From Fragum whitleyi (Eukaryota; Mollusca; Bivalvia; Cardiida; Cardiidae): a stretch of 64,000 nucleotides of DNA. The notes beneath the pieces are model-generated. The model saw nothing but the letters and a program-made list of their open reading frames with translations. It ran no database searches and was not told where the DNA came from. Every line of letters begins with the position of its first letter. Positions within the stretch are counted from its first letter, which is position 1. Where the stretch lies: assembly GCA_948146395.1 (NCBI GenBank), contig OX411543.1, positions 48,150,517-48,214,516 on the forward strand, read 5' to 3'. This document shows positions 13,061-24,800 of the stretch, piece by piece. Both the position numbers and the translations under genes were made by a program.

Positions 13061-14067
13061 ATAAACTTGGTAGGGGCCCACAAGATGATGCTATATACCA
13101 AAATTGAAAAGAGTGTGACCTCTGGTTTCGATTAAAGAAGATTTTAAAAGATTTTCGCTCTTTCATTCTATGTAAAAATTTGTTGCGCCCGGGTGGAGCC
13201 CAAATATGATCCTAGGGTCTTGATATGAACAAATTTGGTAGAGGTCCACTAGATAATGCTACATACCAAATATGAAAGCTGTCTGCCTTCTGCTTTCATA
13301 GAGGAAGATTTTTGAAGATTTTCATTTTTTTACCCTTTGTGCTCTTAAGAGATAAAGGGATGCACCCGTGCAAAGCCCAAATATGACACAAGGGTCTTGA
13401 TATGAACAAACTTGGTAGAGGCCCACTAGAAAATGCTACACACATAATATTTAAGCTGTCTGCCATCTGGTTTCAGAGAAGAAAGATTTTTAAAGATTTT
13501 CACTCTTTGATTCTATGTAAAAAGGGTTGGGCCCGGGCAAAGCCCAAATAAGACCCCAGGGTCTTGATATGAACAAACTTGGTAGAGGTCCACTAGATGA
13601 TGCTTCATACCAAATATGAAAGCTGTCTGCCTTCTGGTTTCAGAGAAGAAGATTTTTTAAGATTTTCATATTTTCGCCCTTTTGTTCAGGGTAAAGGGAA
13701 AGTTAAGGGTGGATTTCATTTATTTGAACAACTTTGGTAAAGCTTGACCCAAGGAACATCCCTGCCAAGTTTCATCAAGATTGGCCCACTGGTTTAGGAG
13801 GAGAAGATGTTTAAAGAAATTGTGGACAACGGACGGCGCACGTCGCATGACTGACGACGGACATTCTATGATCCCAATAGCTCACCTTGAGCACTTCGTG
13901 CTAAGGTGAGCTAAAAACTAATCACACTTTATGAATACGCACAGCTGATCCAAAAATAAGTGAGATAAGGTTTTTCGTTTCATACCTCCATGAAATCAAC
14001 GAATGCTCTCTTCACATCTTATGCGTCAATGTCATGAAGCGTAAATGTAGACCTATTCATAACGAGA

Positions 14068-15617
14068 AACAAGAGGACCTTTGGCCCTGGTCCACTCAAC
14101 TGAGTCAAAGCACCTAAGGGTAACTTGCATTACTTTTGATTCAGATGATAAAGTTATTGAACTGTAACAAATTTATGTGTAAAGGAAAATTATCTTATGG
14201 TCAGACCAGTAAGATTCCACAGTCTCAGTTTTACTTTTTCTGTTTGAAAATACAAGATCCAAAATGGAATTGCTGGTGGCCCAATAGCTGTTTAAATTGA
14301 GTTCTATGTGCTGATTATTCTATATCAAATGAAAAAGCTGTAGGAATTCCGGTTCATTAGAATTTTTAACAATTGTTATATTTACCACAAAGCACTACCC
14401 TCTCCCCTTGGGTCTCTGCCCCTGGTCTCAAAACAATCATGACTATAATTATCTATTTTGATTAACGTATATGAGCTGATGACTCATGCCAAATTTAGAG
14501 CCTGTAAGGTTCCTACTTCATCATCATCAGAAGGTTTAAAATTTCAAAATTGACCCGAAATGCTACCCATTCCCCCAGTGCTCTTCACATGGTAGCCAAA
14601 CATTCATAGTTATAGCTATGTAAAATAGGGTCTATGAGCTGATCATCCTTGTCAAATATAAAGGTTGTAGGGATTTTGGTTCAGAAGAAGAAGGTTATGA
14701 ATTAAATTTTTTTTTAACAAAGTACTACCCTCTCGTCCCCTGTGGCTCCGCACCTGGTAACCCAACAGTTATGATTTTAGCTATTCTAATTATGGTCCAA
14801 ATGCTGATCATCCTTGCCATTGTTCAAGTCTGTAGGGCACATGGTTTATCAGAAGAAGAAGGTTAAAGATTTAAGAATTGCTCTGAAAAGCTACCCTCCC
14901 ACCCCTGGTGCTCCGCACCTGGTGGCCAAACATTCATGATTTTAGCTTTTTCAGATAGGGTCTATGAGCTGATCATTCATGTCAAATATAAAGGCTGTAG
15001 GGATTCTGGTTCATCAGAAGAAGACAGTTAAAGATTTCAAAATTTTCAACAAAGCACTACCCCCTCCCCCATTGATGCTCTGCACCTGGTGGCCCAACAG
15101 TCATGATTTTAATTATTTTAATTAAGGTTTATAAGCTGATCATCAATGCCAATTTTCAAGTTTGTAGGGCTCCTGGTTCCGAAGAAGAAGAAGGTTAAAG
15201 ATAGCAAAATTTACCCAAAGTACTACCCCTCCCCCCTGGTGCTCCGCACCTGGTGGCCCAACAGATATGATTTTAGCTATTTCAATTTAGGTCTATGAAC
15301 TGATCATCCATGCCAAATTTTAAGTCTGTAAGATTTCTGGTTGAGAAGAAGAATAATTTTTTATATTTTCGTAAAATTTCACCTTTGGTTACCATAGCAA
15401 CCAGGGTTTTTCATGGATTTCAATTCTTTTAGCAATTTTGGAAGGGGACCACCTAAGCAACATTTCTGTAAAATTTGGTGTTAATTGGCCTGGAAGTTAA
15501 GGAGGAGATGTCGTATAAAGAAATTGTTGATGGATGCCGGACGCCGGACGACGACCGAACACCGGACGAAAGGTGGTCACAATAGCTCACATGAGCACTT
15601 TGTGCTCAGGTGAGCTA
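14068..15617. mobile_element. Tandem-core element, family T2 relative
   Basis: The left end is AACAAGAGGACCTTTGGCCC. The right end is AGCTCACATGAGCACTTTGT followed by GCTCAGGTGAGCTAAAA, a hairpin. About six units of ~170 bp carry GGTGCTCCGCACCTGGTGGC and CAGAAGAAGAAGGTTAAAGA (near 14400, 14570, 14740, 14915, 15070, 15240). The palindrome within GTGCTCCGCACC occurs in most units. Confidence 0.85.
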
Positions 15618-15784
15618 AAAATTCTTATGGGACTACTTTGTGAGCAAGGTTTGCACATACATGCATACTATTTTTTTTCACAATATTTCAATGAATCATA
15701 AAACAGATGTCTTGATGGAATAACTAAAATCAAATCATTCTGAAACAAAATTCCTTTATACAGTTAGGACTTTTGTGAGATTTA

Positions 15785-15870
15785 AAAATATGGTTGATGG
15801 ACGGATGGACGGACGGACAGACAGACATGGTGAAACCAATATATCCTCCTCTTCTTCATAGGTGGGGTTA
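15785..15870. repeat. 3' end fragment of T3 element
   Basis: GGACGGATGGACGGACGGAC followed by AGACATGGTGAAACCAATAT and a CTTCATAGGTGGGG end. Only the microsatellite and terminus remain. The flanking bases 15618-15784 show nothing recognisable. Confidence 0.8.
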
Positions 15871-16035
15871 AAATGAGAAAAGTTAAAACTAATTTATCTA
15901 AAGCGCCTGACTTTGCGCGAGATTATCAAACAGCGTAAAAAGAGACTAGTATTTTAGACCTGAGAAATCAATTATTAACATAGATTACACCATCTTCTTT
16001 AGTAAGATTACAATCAGCCATCAGAGATATCCTTT

Positions 16036-16457
16036 TCTTTAATGCTTTTCGGTGGTTCATCGAGAAATAGCGATCGATTATCACTTGATAATCTCACCCC
16101 AAAAGCAGTGGAATTATCAAAATTTTATACCCTGCTTTTTTGCATTTCACCCTATCTAACGTCATCTATACGGGGCGAAATATGTGACGTCACAATGAAC
16201 GTTGCATAGCAATCACCTGCAAAATGACGCGCTTAACGAAAACATGTCCTTCAAATTTCACATTTGTCTCATTTTTGCATTAAAGAAATAGAATAATCGT
16301 TTGTTTTTCGTGTAAGATCCATTAATATTTCATTTCGTGAACAACAAAAGCTATATTTTCACTTGTGGCTCTGCCACTCGTGATAATATAGCTTTTGTTG
16401 TTCACTCAATTAAATAAAGATCGATCTTACACTGAAACAAACGATTATCCTCTATAT
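16036..16457. mobile_element. MITE K, carries a CRE-like TGACGTCA
   Basis: About 420 bp: TTTAATGCTTTTCGGTGGTT ... AAACAAACGATTATCC. The 3' half is a foldback (AACAACAAAAGCTATATTTT / ATATAGCTTTTGTTGTTCAC). TGACGTCA is at 16185-16192. Confidence 0.82.
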
Positions 16458-16763
16458 CTTACACATGCTTGAGAACACCACTCCAGGGAATTCATCTTGG
16501 TGTCATTTCAGGGTATCTCTTGGTGTTGGGTATAAAAAGTATACTTAATAGGAAGAATGTTATTTTATGTGAGAAAAAATATTCTGTTGAATTAGTTTGA
16601 GACAAGGTGATCTTGACCTTGTCTTGAATAGAAAATCGATTAAGCTTGCAAAAGCTCGCTTAATAAAATTTCTATTCTTGACTCGATTTAGATTAACAAA
16701 ATCTCATGACAGATCCTATATTAATGTAATTTTTATGCTAACATTTCAAAGTCTGTGAAAACC

Positions 16764-16986
16764 TTAACCCTTTCCTATTTAATCCCTGCTTTTTACGTGC
16801 CTGTGATTTTATGATTGAGAAAACATTGTGAAAAAAGAAGAAATTGCTTCTGACAAGCAATTTCTTCTTTTTCAACACTATTTTCTACTGAATGGTTATT
16901 TTTCAAATTAAATCCACTTTAAAATTTCGTCTGCAAAACCTTTGAATTTGGATAGGTCCAAAATTTTGTAAAACAGGAAAGTGTTA
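16764..16986. mobile_element. MITE B
   Basis: TTAACCCTTTCCTATTTAAT...GTAAAACAGGAAAGTGTTA. The central AAATTGCTTCTGACAAGCAATTT hairpin is intact. Confidence 0.85.
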
Positions 16987-17488
16987 CGGCAACACTCCTA
17001 CCGAGTAGCTTTGGAAAATAAGCCTTATCAGTGAAATAGTTTACAACTAAGATTCAGATAAATTGGTAAATATTGTATTCAATTTCAAATAAGTTTGAAA
17101 GTAAATGTGTTAACAACATTTCATTTTGAATATATTTCGATCATGTCCCAAAATGCAAGAAATGATAGGTTCTACTTGCAACTCGTTCAAGTTTGCATGT
17201 AAATATGCACATTCTATTTGTACCAAAGTGGGCATCAGAGAGACCCTAAAACAAATATTTCAAATGAGATTTGAATCTGCATAGCTACTTTGATGTCCAG
17301 ATTTGAAAACAAGTACATAGTTTGGTAGAAAAATCATTCTACATTAAGAATGTACATCCATTTCATTACAAAAAAAATCATTCAGCACATCATGCAGTCA
17401 TGTAGTTTTTTGGGTTTTTTTTACAATTCCAATATATACATTTGCAAACAGGCTAGCTTAGTATCTATAAGATATTTTTCGTGGGTAT

Positions 17489-18165
17489 AAAGAGCACCAT
17501 GATGGTGCTATTTGGCTCACTTTCTTCCCCTTGACTCCTCCCTTATTGAATTGAAATGCCAACAAAGATCCTTCAATGGCCCTTAAAGGCTAACTTTTTT
17601 TTAGCAAAATTTAATATCTACTGTGACATTACAATTGTCTATGGAGGTTTATTCTTGAAAAGAAACAGTCATTCTGACCAAGTTTAACGAAAATTGAACC
17701 ATATTCATGACTCCTAGAGAGTTAACAAATAAAGTGTCATGTGACCAGACCAAGATCCCGATCAAGTTTCATGAGTTTCGGGCGATATTTTGTGGCCTCT
17801 AGCTTGTAAACAAGACAGTTGTATAATAAAGCCCATTTTCTCCTGATATCGGATGGATCCTTCCAAATTTTGATAATGTTCATCCTTGTAAAAGGACAAA
17901 CATTTTGACCAAGTTTCAAGAAGGTTGTATCATATTTGTGGCCCCAAGAGTGTAAATAGGAATTGAATGATTGGCGTTGAGCTGAGACCTTGACCTTGGA
18001 CCCATCTAAATATTTCTTTCAAATAGCTTATTCACTAATGATGGTGTACAATTGTGTCAATTTATTTTCAATTTCATCTAAAAATGAAGGAGTTATTGCC
18101 TTACTAAAATTGGACAGACTGACAGACAGACCCAAAATTGCTGCGCCCACATCCAACTTTTATTT
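17489..18165. mobile_element. Degenerate T2-type tandem-core element
   Basis: The left end is AAGAGCACCATGATGGTGCT followed by ATTTGGCTCACTT. The interior repeats phrases such as TTGACCAAGTTTCA(AG)AA and TGTAAACA/GAGTTAACA about every 150 bp. It ends in GGACAGACTGACAGACAGAC. The terminal hairpin is lost. Confidence 0.7.
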
Positions 18166-18294
18166 TGACAACTATGTCTGTCTTACTGCAAGAGGGCTCA
18201 ACAAAAATGAAGCTTGCTTCAAGCAACTTTCTCAAACATGATATTTTCCTTAACTTTCTGCACTAGAGGAACATTTCGGAAGTTATGAACTTTG

Positions 18295-18405
18295 ACAGTG
18301 TTAACCAAGGTTTCCTAATGATGTTCATTAGGAAACCTCAGTCAACGTTCTGAAAGTTTATTAGTCCAAAAATGTTGCGGAACTATGGCTGGTCCAGTAC
18401 CTTAA
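18295..18405. mobile_element. Palindromic MITE P, left-truncated
   Basis: GTGTTAACCAAGGTTTCCTA through TACCTTAA. Its final TTAA is also the first TTAA of MITE B at 18402. Its interior supplies the nearest minus-strand AATAAA (about 18360) after the XPA stop. Confidence 0.8.
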
Positions 18406-18630
18406 CCCTTTGCTGTTTAAACCCTGCTTTTTACGTGCCTGTGATTTACTGATTGAGAAAAACATTGTGAAAAAAGAAGAAATTGCTTCTGACAAGCAAT
18501 TTCTTTTTTTCCACACTATTTTCTACCCTACTGAATGGTTATTTTTCAAATTAAATCCACTTTAAATTTTCGTCTGCAAAACCTTTGAAATTGGACAGGT
18601 CCTAAATTTTGTAAAACAGGAAAGGGTTAA
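18402..18630. mobile_element. MITE B, just downstream of XPA stop
   Basis: 229 bp, TTAACCCTTTGCTGTTTAAA...AACAGGAAAGGGTTAA. It ends 60 bp beyond the XPA stop codon, so it is probably within the 3' UTR. Confidence 0.87.
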
Positions 18631-18690
18631 ACTACCATTGCATGGCAATTGGTTGAATGAAACCGATGATGTTTTATCACAGAATATCTT

Positions 18691-18842
18691 TCACATTTTC
18701 TCATAAGTCATCATATATTTACACGTTTTACACGTTTTTGAGTACATATCTTCTTCTTCATCATATTCTTCTTCTCCATATTCATGTTGATGAGAACCCA
18801 AATCTTTCTTTATAAGGCTACTCCGAACACTTAAACGTAACT
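18691..18842 (-). CDS. XPA: XPA exon 6 and stop
   Basis: The acceptor is ATATTTCAG. The coding part begins by completing GAG and reads [16 protein letters not shown], then [20 protein letters not shown] and [13 protein letters not shown], stop TGA at 18693-18691. This is the conserved XPA C terminus, the TFIIH-contact region. The nearest AATAAA on the minus strand downstream lies around 18360, inside a foldback MITE, so the MITE could supply the poly(A) signal. Confidence 0.95.
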
Positions 18843-21800
18843 CTGAAATATAATATAAATAGAGGATATTGAATGAGTGGTCATTGAATACTGAATTTAT
18901 TAAACGAGTCATCTATAAACATAAAACATCTGTTTTAGATGACGAGTTTAATAAATTCTGTATTTTATGAGCACAAATTTTATATTCTGTTTATGATATG
19001 ACCCGAATTTTAGCGAAAAATCGTCATATTTCTTCAAATTCAACGTTCAATTTCTGACGTCATTAATGCCTTTTCAAAATAGCGTTGCTATTCGCTCTGA
19101 GCTCATTTGCATAGTAATTCCACTAGTGTAATAACACCCGTGTAATATCAAAAATATTCAACGGGATTATTTCACTCCGGCAACTTAGGTCATATTATAA
19201 ATTCTCATTAAAATATGTTACCTATCATTCAAAAGGGACTATCTGGGAACTCTGTCACATATGTATGTATATCTAAAATAGATAGTGGGTCCAGCATAGG
19301 TCAACTGGATGGCATGTTTCCAACAAGAGGGCAAAAGAGGCTCTTAAATGCTCACCTGAATTAACAATCTGAAAATTTGTTAAGGAAGCTTTAAACAATA
19401 TGATGGAAATAATGACAAGCATATTAATACTGATGGTTTTCATCAACAAGAAAATCACTCTGACAAATTTAAAGGTTGATTGGGTGAAAAAAGGTGTCCT
19501 CTTGAGTGTCCACATGATTTTCTAAGATTTGACCTTGTGACCTAGTTTTTGACCCCACTTGATCCAAATCAGAACTTGTGCAATATTTCATCAAGATAAT
19601 CATTATGACCGATTTCAGGTTGATTGGGCTAAATAAATGGTGTCTAGAGTGTCAATAAGGTTTTTCTAAGATTTGACCCCATGACCTTGTTTTTGACCCC
19701 ACTTGAACAAATTTCGAACCTGTCAAAAGTTTCATCAAGATCGCCTTTTTGACCAATTTTCAGGTTGTTTTGGGCTAACAATGTGGCCTCTAGAGAGTCC
19801 ACAAGGTAAATGCTAATTACTGATGACGGACATCAGGTAACCCAAAAAGCTCACCTTGAGCACTTTGTGTTATCCCTTGTAGGAACATTGATGCTTTTGA
19901 TGTAACACACATGTGAAACAATGCTCTTTCATGGCTTTGTCTTTATCATTCTATAGGTCTATTCTGAAGAATAGCCTATGGCTCCTGACTGGTGGTTTAA
20001 AATCCTTGTTGACAGTTGTAACATTACATCGGCTTTAGTACCTTAACGATTCTGGTATTCCTTTCACCAGTGCTACCATAACATCTTTTCTATCCCCTAG
20101 CTAGTCATCCCAAATAGGTGTACAGAGGAATCTGCTTATTAGCAACTCATATTTGTTAGAAGAAAAGTTGCAATTATGTGGATGTTTCTATTATCCGATA
20201 TCTTGTTAAGTTCAGTATCCCAACGCCTAAATAGTATGAGTCGATGTAGTTTGGCATCTGAATCAGTGGTGCTAACTTGAATTAATACATGTACAGTAAA
20301 CATCATCATGAAATTGACAAGGTGAATGAATCTTGAATGATTTTGGAATGGGGATTTGGAGCAAGTTTTGAGAGAATTTAATGGGGGGTAATCCAGTATC
20401 ACTAATTTTGTTCAGGATGAACAAAATTAGCATTATGTATTACCTCCCTTTAATAAAATATGCATAAAAGTTCTATAAATAGCTTCCTTTTTCTTCAAAA
20501 AAACAACCAGCTACTTAAAATTTAAGTTATGTCAGTGAAATCGCCAATTGATTCTTTCTTTAATCATTTGGAAGGTAGTTATTAATTTTATATCTTTTAG
20601 TAGTTTTGAATGTTTTTGAATGTTTGGAATGAGTGATTGGATTGAATGAATGGAGCGCTGAGTGAGCGATATGGAATAGGTTTGATTGAAATGAATGTCA
20701 ATTTCACAATGAAACTATCTGTACATTTGACAAGTCCTGATGGATTGATTGCATTTTTAAGGAATAAAAACAAAACTTTATTTTAATTTTATAAAGACTC
20801 TTTGGTTTATTTCCCAGATTTCTTATACTTCTAAAGTTGATGATTGGTTTAAATAAAATATTCAGTCAGTGATGGTTGAAAACAGGATGAGCCGAAATAA
20901 ATACAATAACCTTTTAACACTTTCCTGTTTTACAAAATTTCGACCTGTCCAAATTTAAAGGTTTTGCAGAAATTGAAAAAATTTTAAGTGGATTTAATTT
21001 TAAAAATAACCGTTCTGTAGGGTAGAAAATTTTGTAGAAAAAGAAAAAAAATGTTTGTCACAAACAATTTCTTCTTTTTCTACAATGTTTTCTCACTTAG
21101 GGACGTAAAAACCAGGGATTGGACAGGAAAGGGTTAAATGTGTGTTTTTCCGTTTATTTATTGTAGCTACCATAGCACATTCCAATATAATGCTCTGTGT
21201 AAAGCATAGTCTCACAGGGCCTTGGTTTAACGTCTCATCCGAAAGACAATAAGTTTGTTAGTGTGCCAGCCTGGGAATTGAACCCACATGGTCAAACTTC
21301 AGTTCTTTTGAAGTCTCATGCTCTACCAACTGAGCTAATCTGGCTGACAAAAAGATTTTAAAAATTATCCACCAGATTTATTAATCCATTATTATGTAAT
21401 AATATAATTAAACTGTCAAGTAAACACGCGAAAACAGTGGCTCACTGTGAAAAACAGACAACCTCAGCCAGGCCAGTTGTTCCACAGACCTTTTGAAGTC
21501 AGGCCATTCTCTGAGAAATCTATAGTGTGATATCAGTTTAAAGCTTTGTTTGAAAAAAAATCTTATGACTTTTTGGCCTCTGTTGATTTTTTTTTTTTTT
21601 TTTCAGAGGGGGGGGGGGGAATTATTTCTAATTAAAGTAAGCAATATCTACCAATTTTCAATTTTTGAATGTAAGCCCCCCCCCTCCCCCCTGGAGATAG
21701 GAATATGTAAACCATACTAGGGACTCCTACACGCTGCCATCTGCACTATGGTCTAGACTTTTCAACTTGATTATAATAAAGGGTTAATTCACGTTTTTGA

Positions 21801-24800
21801 GGGTGTTTATATTTGTAGAGACCTGAAAAATGGTTAAACTTCAAGTGTGAAGGACTAGGGCGTTAAAGTATTTTGAGGTCTCTTCAAATATTAACGCCCT
21901 CAAAAACGTGAATTGTGGCTATTATTGCATAAAAAGAATTTATGACTTCACAAAATTTAACGTGGGAATAAGATTGTTGTCTTTATTTATGCTATATATT
22001 AGGTTAGACCTAGAAACTGTTGAAGTATATAGGCTCAATCTTAGGATATATAAAAAAAAGAAGCTGAGCGTTAACGGCATGTTAATTTACTTATTATTCC
22101 ACGTTTTCTCCTGTTAAGGTAGTGGAACCATAAAAGTTCCGCAACATTTTAGAATCATAAGATTTAACAATGTTGACCGAGGTTTCCTAATGAAAATCAT
22201 TAGGAAACCTTGGTTAACACTGTTAAAGTTCATTACTTCCCAAAAGTTGCAGAACTATTACGGGTCCACTACCTTAATACCCAGGTTTTGTTTCTTATCA
22301 TATGCATATAATGACCTGAAAATACACATTTTATGCAAAAATTAACTATCTTTTACCTTTGACTTTCTTGTCAAACTTTTTCTGTTTTGATTTTTCTCTT
22401 TTTTCTTCCCTCTGTTCTTTCTGTTCCTCAATATTCTCTAAACTGTCCCATACTTCAATTGCCCTTTTGGTTACCTAGCAATTCGAAATTTCTTTTACAT
22501 AAAACAGCAAGCAAATTTCTTTTGTTTTAGGAGATTATGGTCAGATTTTACCAGTAAATTGATTTCATTGTCCTATTTGAGAAGAATTTTGGTTTTCCAT
22601 TAGGAGGTTTGAACACAACACTTATAGACTACCAAAATCTAGTTATAACAGTATGTATAGAAGTTGTAGGGAAAGATTTTTTGTCAACCAAGGATTACAA
22701 TCTGTTTTAGCAATAACAGATACATTAAAAATTGTGTTCAGGGACCTCTTCAGGGAACAACAAATCATGGTTGGTAATTGGAATGGTCACTTAATACATT
22801 ACTTGGTTATAAACAAGGCAGGTCTTTTTCATAGCATATATAAATTGGCACATAATTCTTTCTGACTCCTATGATTTTTTAACCCATTAGAATCATCTCA
22901 CAGAGATGATTTTAATGGTTCCCAATAACATAAAATTTATCAAGAGCACCGCAAGCAGCATTGGCACACTCTGCTGTTTATTATTTCTTAGGCAAATGCA
23001 AATATATGAACTTGGTAGCTACAGAAAGGTCTTGTAAAAAGCAATGATCCTGTGAAATATGAAGGCTCTTTAACTTACCATTCAAAAGTTATGACCAAGG
23101 TTAATTTTTTTCAAACAAATTTGACCCTGAAAATGACCTTGACATTGACTGATGACCTTGAACTTGGTTCCCACAGAAAGAATAAGTCCCAAGCAATGAT
23201 CATTTGAAATATGAAGGCTCTATGACTTACTATTCAAGAGTAATGACCAAGGTTAAATTCTTTAAAGAAATTCGACCTTGAAAAATGACCTTGACCTTGA
23301 CTGTTGACCTTGAACTTAGTACCAACACCAATGCCAACATCAAAGCCAATGCCAACAACAATGAGGCCAAGGTGATCATAATACCTCGGGTTTCTCTTCG
23401 AAAAACAGCCAAGCTAATAAAAAGTAATTTTTCCTTTAAGAATATTCACTTTATGAGAGTTCTCAAATGGTGAAGGGATTTTTTATAATGGCAGCTTAAT
23501 AAAGTGGTCACTTAAAAGAAGTGATTACTCGAGGAATATGGCTTTTCACGATACAATTATGGAAGGCAAAAATCAAATATTTTACACCATTTATACACAT
23601 GGTCTGAATAACCATTTTTTATACCAGCAATAAGTATCAGGAATTTCATTTCTATTTTAAGTATTTTATTATAACACAATGGCGTTAAACGCATATATGA
23701 AATAACAAGAAATTACATAGAACTTTATTTGAATAAAATTCACGTCATGTGTTCCACCTGTGTACACCGATGGCTTAGCCCATTTTTACCCGATGTCATA
23801 TTTAGCCTGAAAGTTGGTTCTTTTGACGTCTTATAATCCAAGTGGTAAATGGCGTGCTTCCTTTTCTCTGAAAGTCTCCTAAAGTCAGTATCATTACTTT
23901 TTCATTAATTTTACATCCAGAAAAATTGTTTTAATACTTTTTTACACCCAGAATAGGTAAGAACTTGAGTCGCTCCACAGGCTTGAATTTCTTGTAATAG
24001 CAAATCAAAGTTATGACTAGATTAGTCTATATTTTGGGTTCTTAGAGCAAACTCAAATTTTAAAAAAAACAGTAATGTGGTTAAAGCAAAAGAAAGCAAA
24101 TGATTGACTAACTTACTAAATGATTTACTAATTGATGGATATTGTAGTGATAATAACCAAGATGGATATTGGAGTAATAATAAATTCGAAAAATGCAATT
24201 TTGTGAAACTAAACCCTAAAAAAAGAGAACCTTTGATGGTCCTTAATTGCTCACCTGAACCTAGATAGCTAGAAAATCATACTATTGTCAAATAAAGATG
24301 CGAGGTTATTATCAAGCTGAAAATAGCTCTTGTGATCTTATGAGTCTTTAATAATCAAAATATGTGGCTGTAACAGTGAAAAGGATGTTTAAGAAATCTG
24401 CAATTTGGTCAAATTCATGGGAAAATACTTCAAAAAAGTATATAAGTGTTTTAAAGTGTCAAATACTGAAATATTTCTGCAAAGAAAACATAAAGAAAAT
24501 TGACCTCCGCCTGTTAAATACATATTTTTCATCCAATCACAGTAATTTTGTGCAGCCTGATAATGGGTCACCAAAAGAACATTCCAGTGAAATTTGGTTG
24601 ATATCCATCCAGGGATTTATCTAGCTCTGCGTCCCGCGTCCTATACGCATTGTTTTTTGATAGGATGCAATCATTTTACAAATGTGCGTCCCTCGGGACT
24701 CATAAAAGTTCACTTGGTTGTAGGGGCAGAGATAGTGCGGTCGTAAAAAATCACAACGGTAAACATCAGGAATTTACTATTTTACGATATATGCTTTAAA

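Larger units (their letters stand above)
11812..13915. mobile_element. Tandem-core element, family T2, with a nested element
   Basis: The left end has the palindrome GGACCATGATGGTCC followed by TAGATCGCTCACC. The right end is the hairpin AGCTCACCTTGAGCAC-TTC-GTGCTAAGGTGAGCT. Its core units of about 165 bp contain GGGTGGAGCCCAAATATGAC, TCTTGATATGAACAAACTTG and GCTGTCTGCCTTCTGGTTTC. A different element (12316-13060) interrupts one unit. Confidence 0.85.

Noticed and set aside
12874..13101. Reading frames rich in Ser-Val-His-Pro and Thr-Asp-Gly on both strands
   Set aside because: They are translations of the GGAC/GGAT microsatellite in a transposable element.
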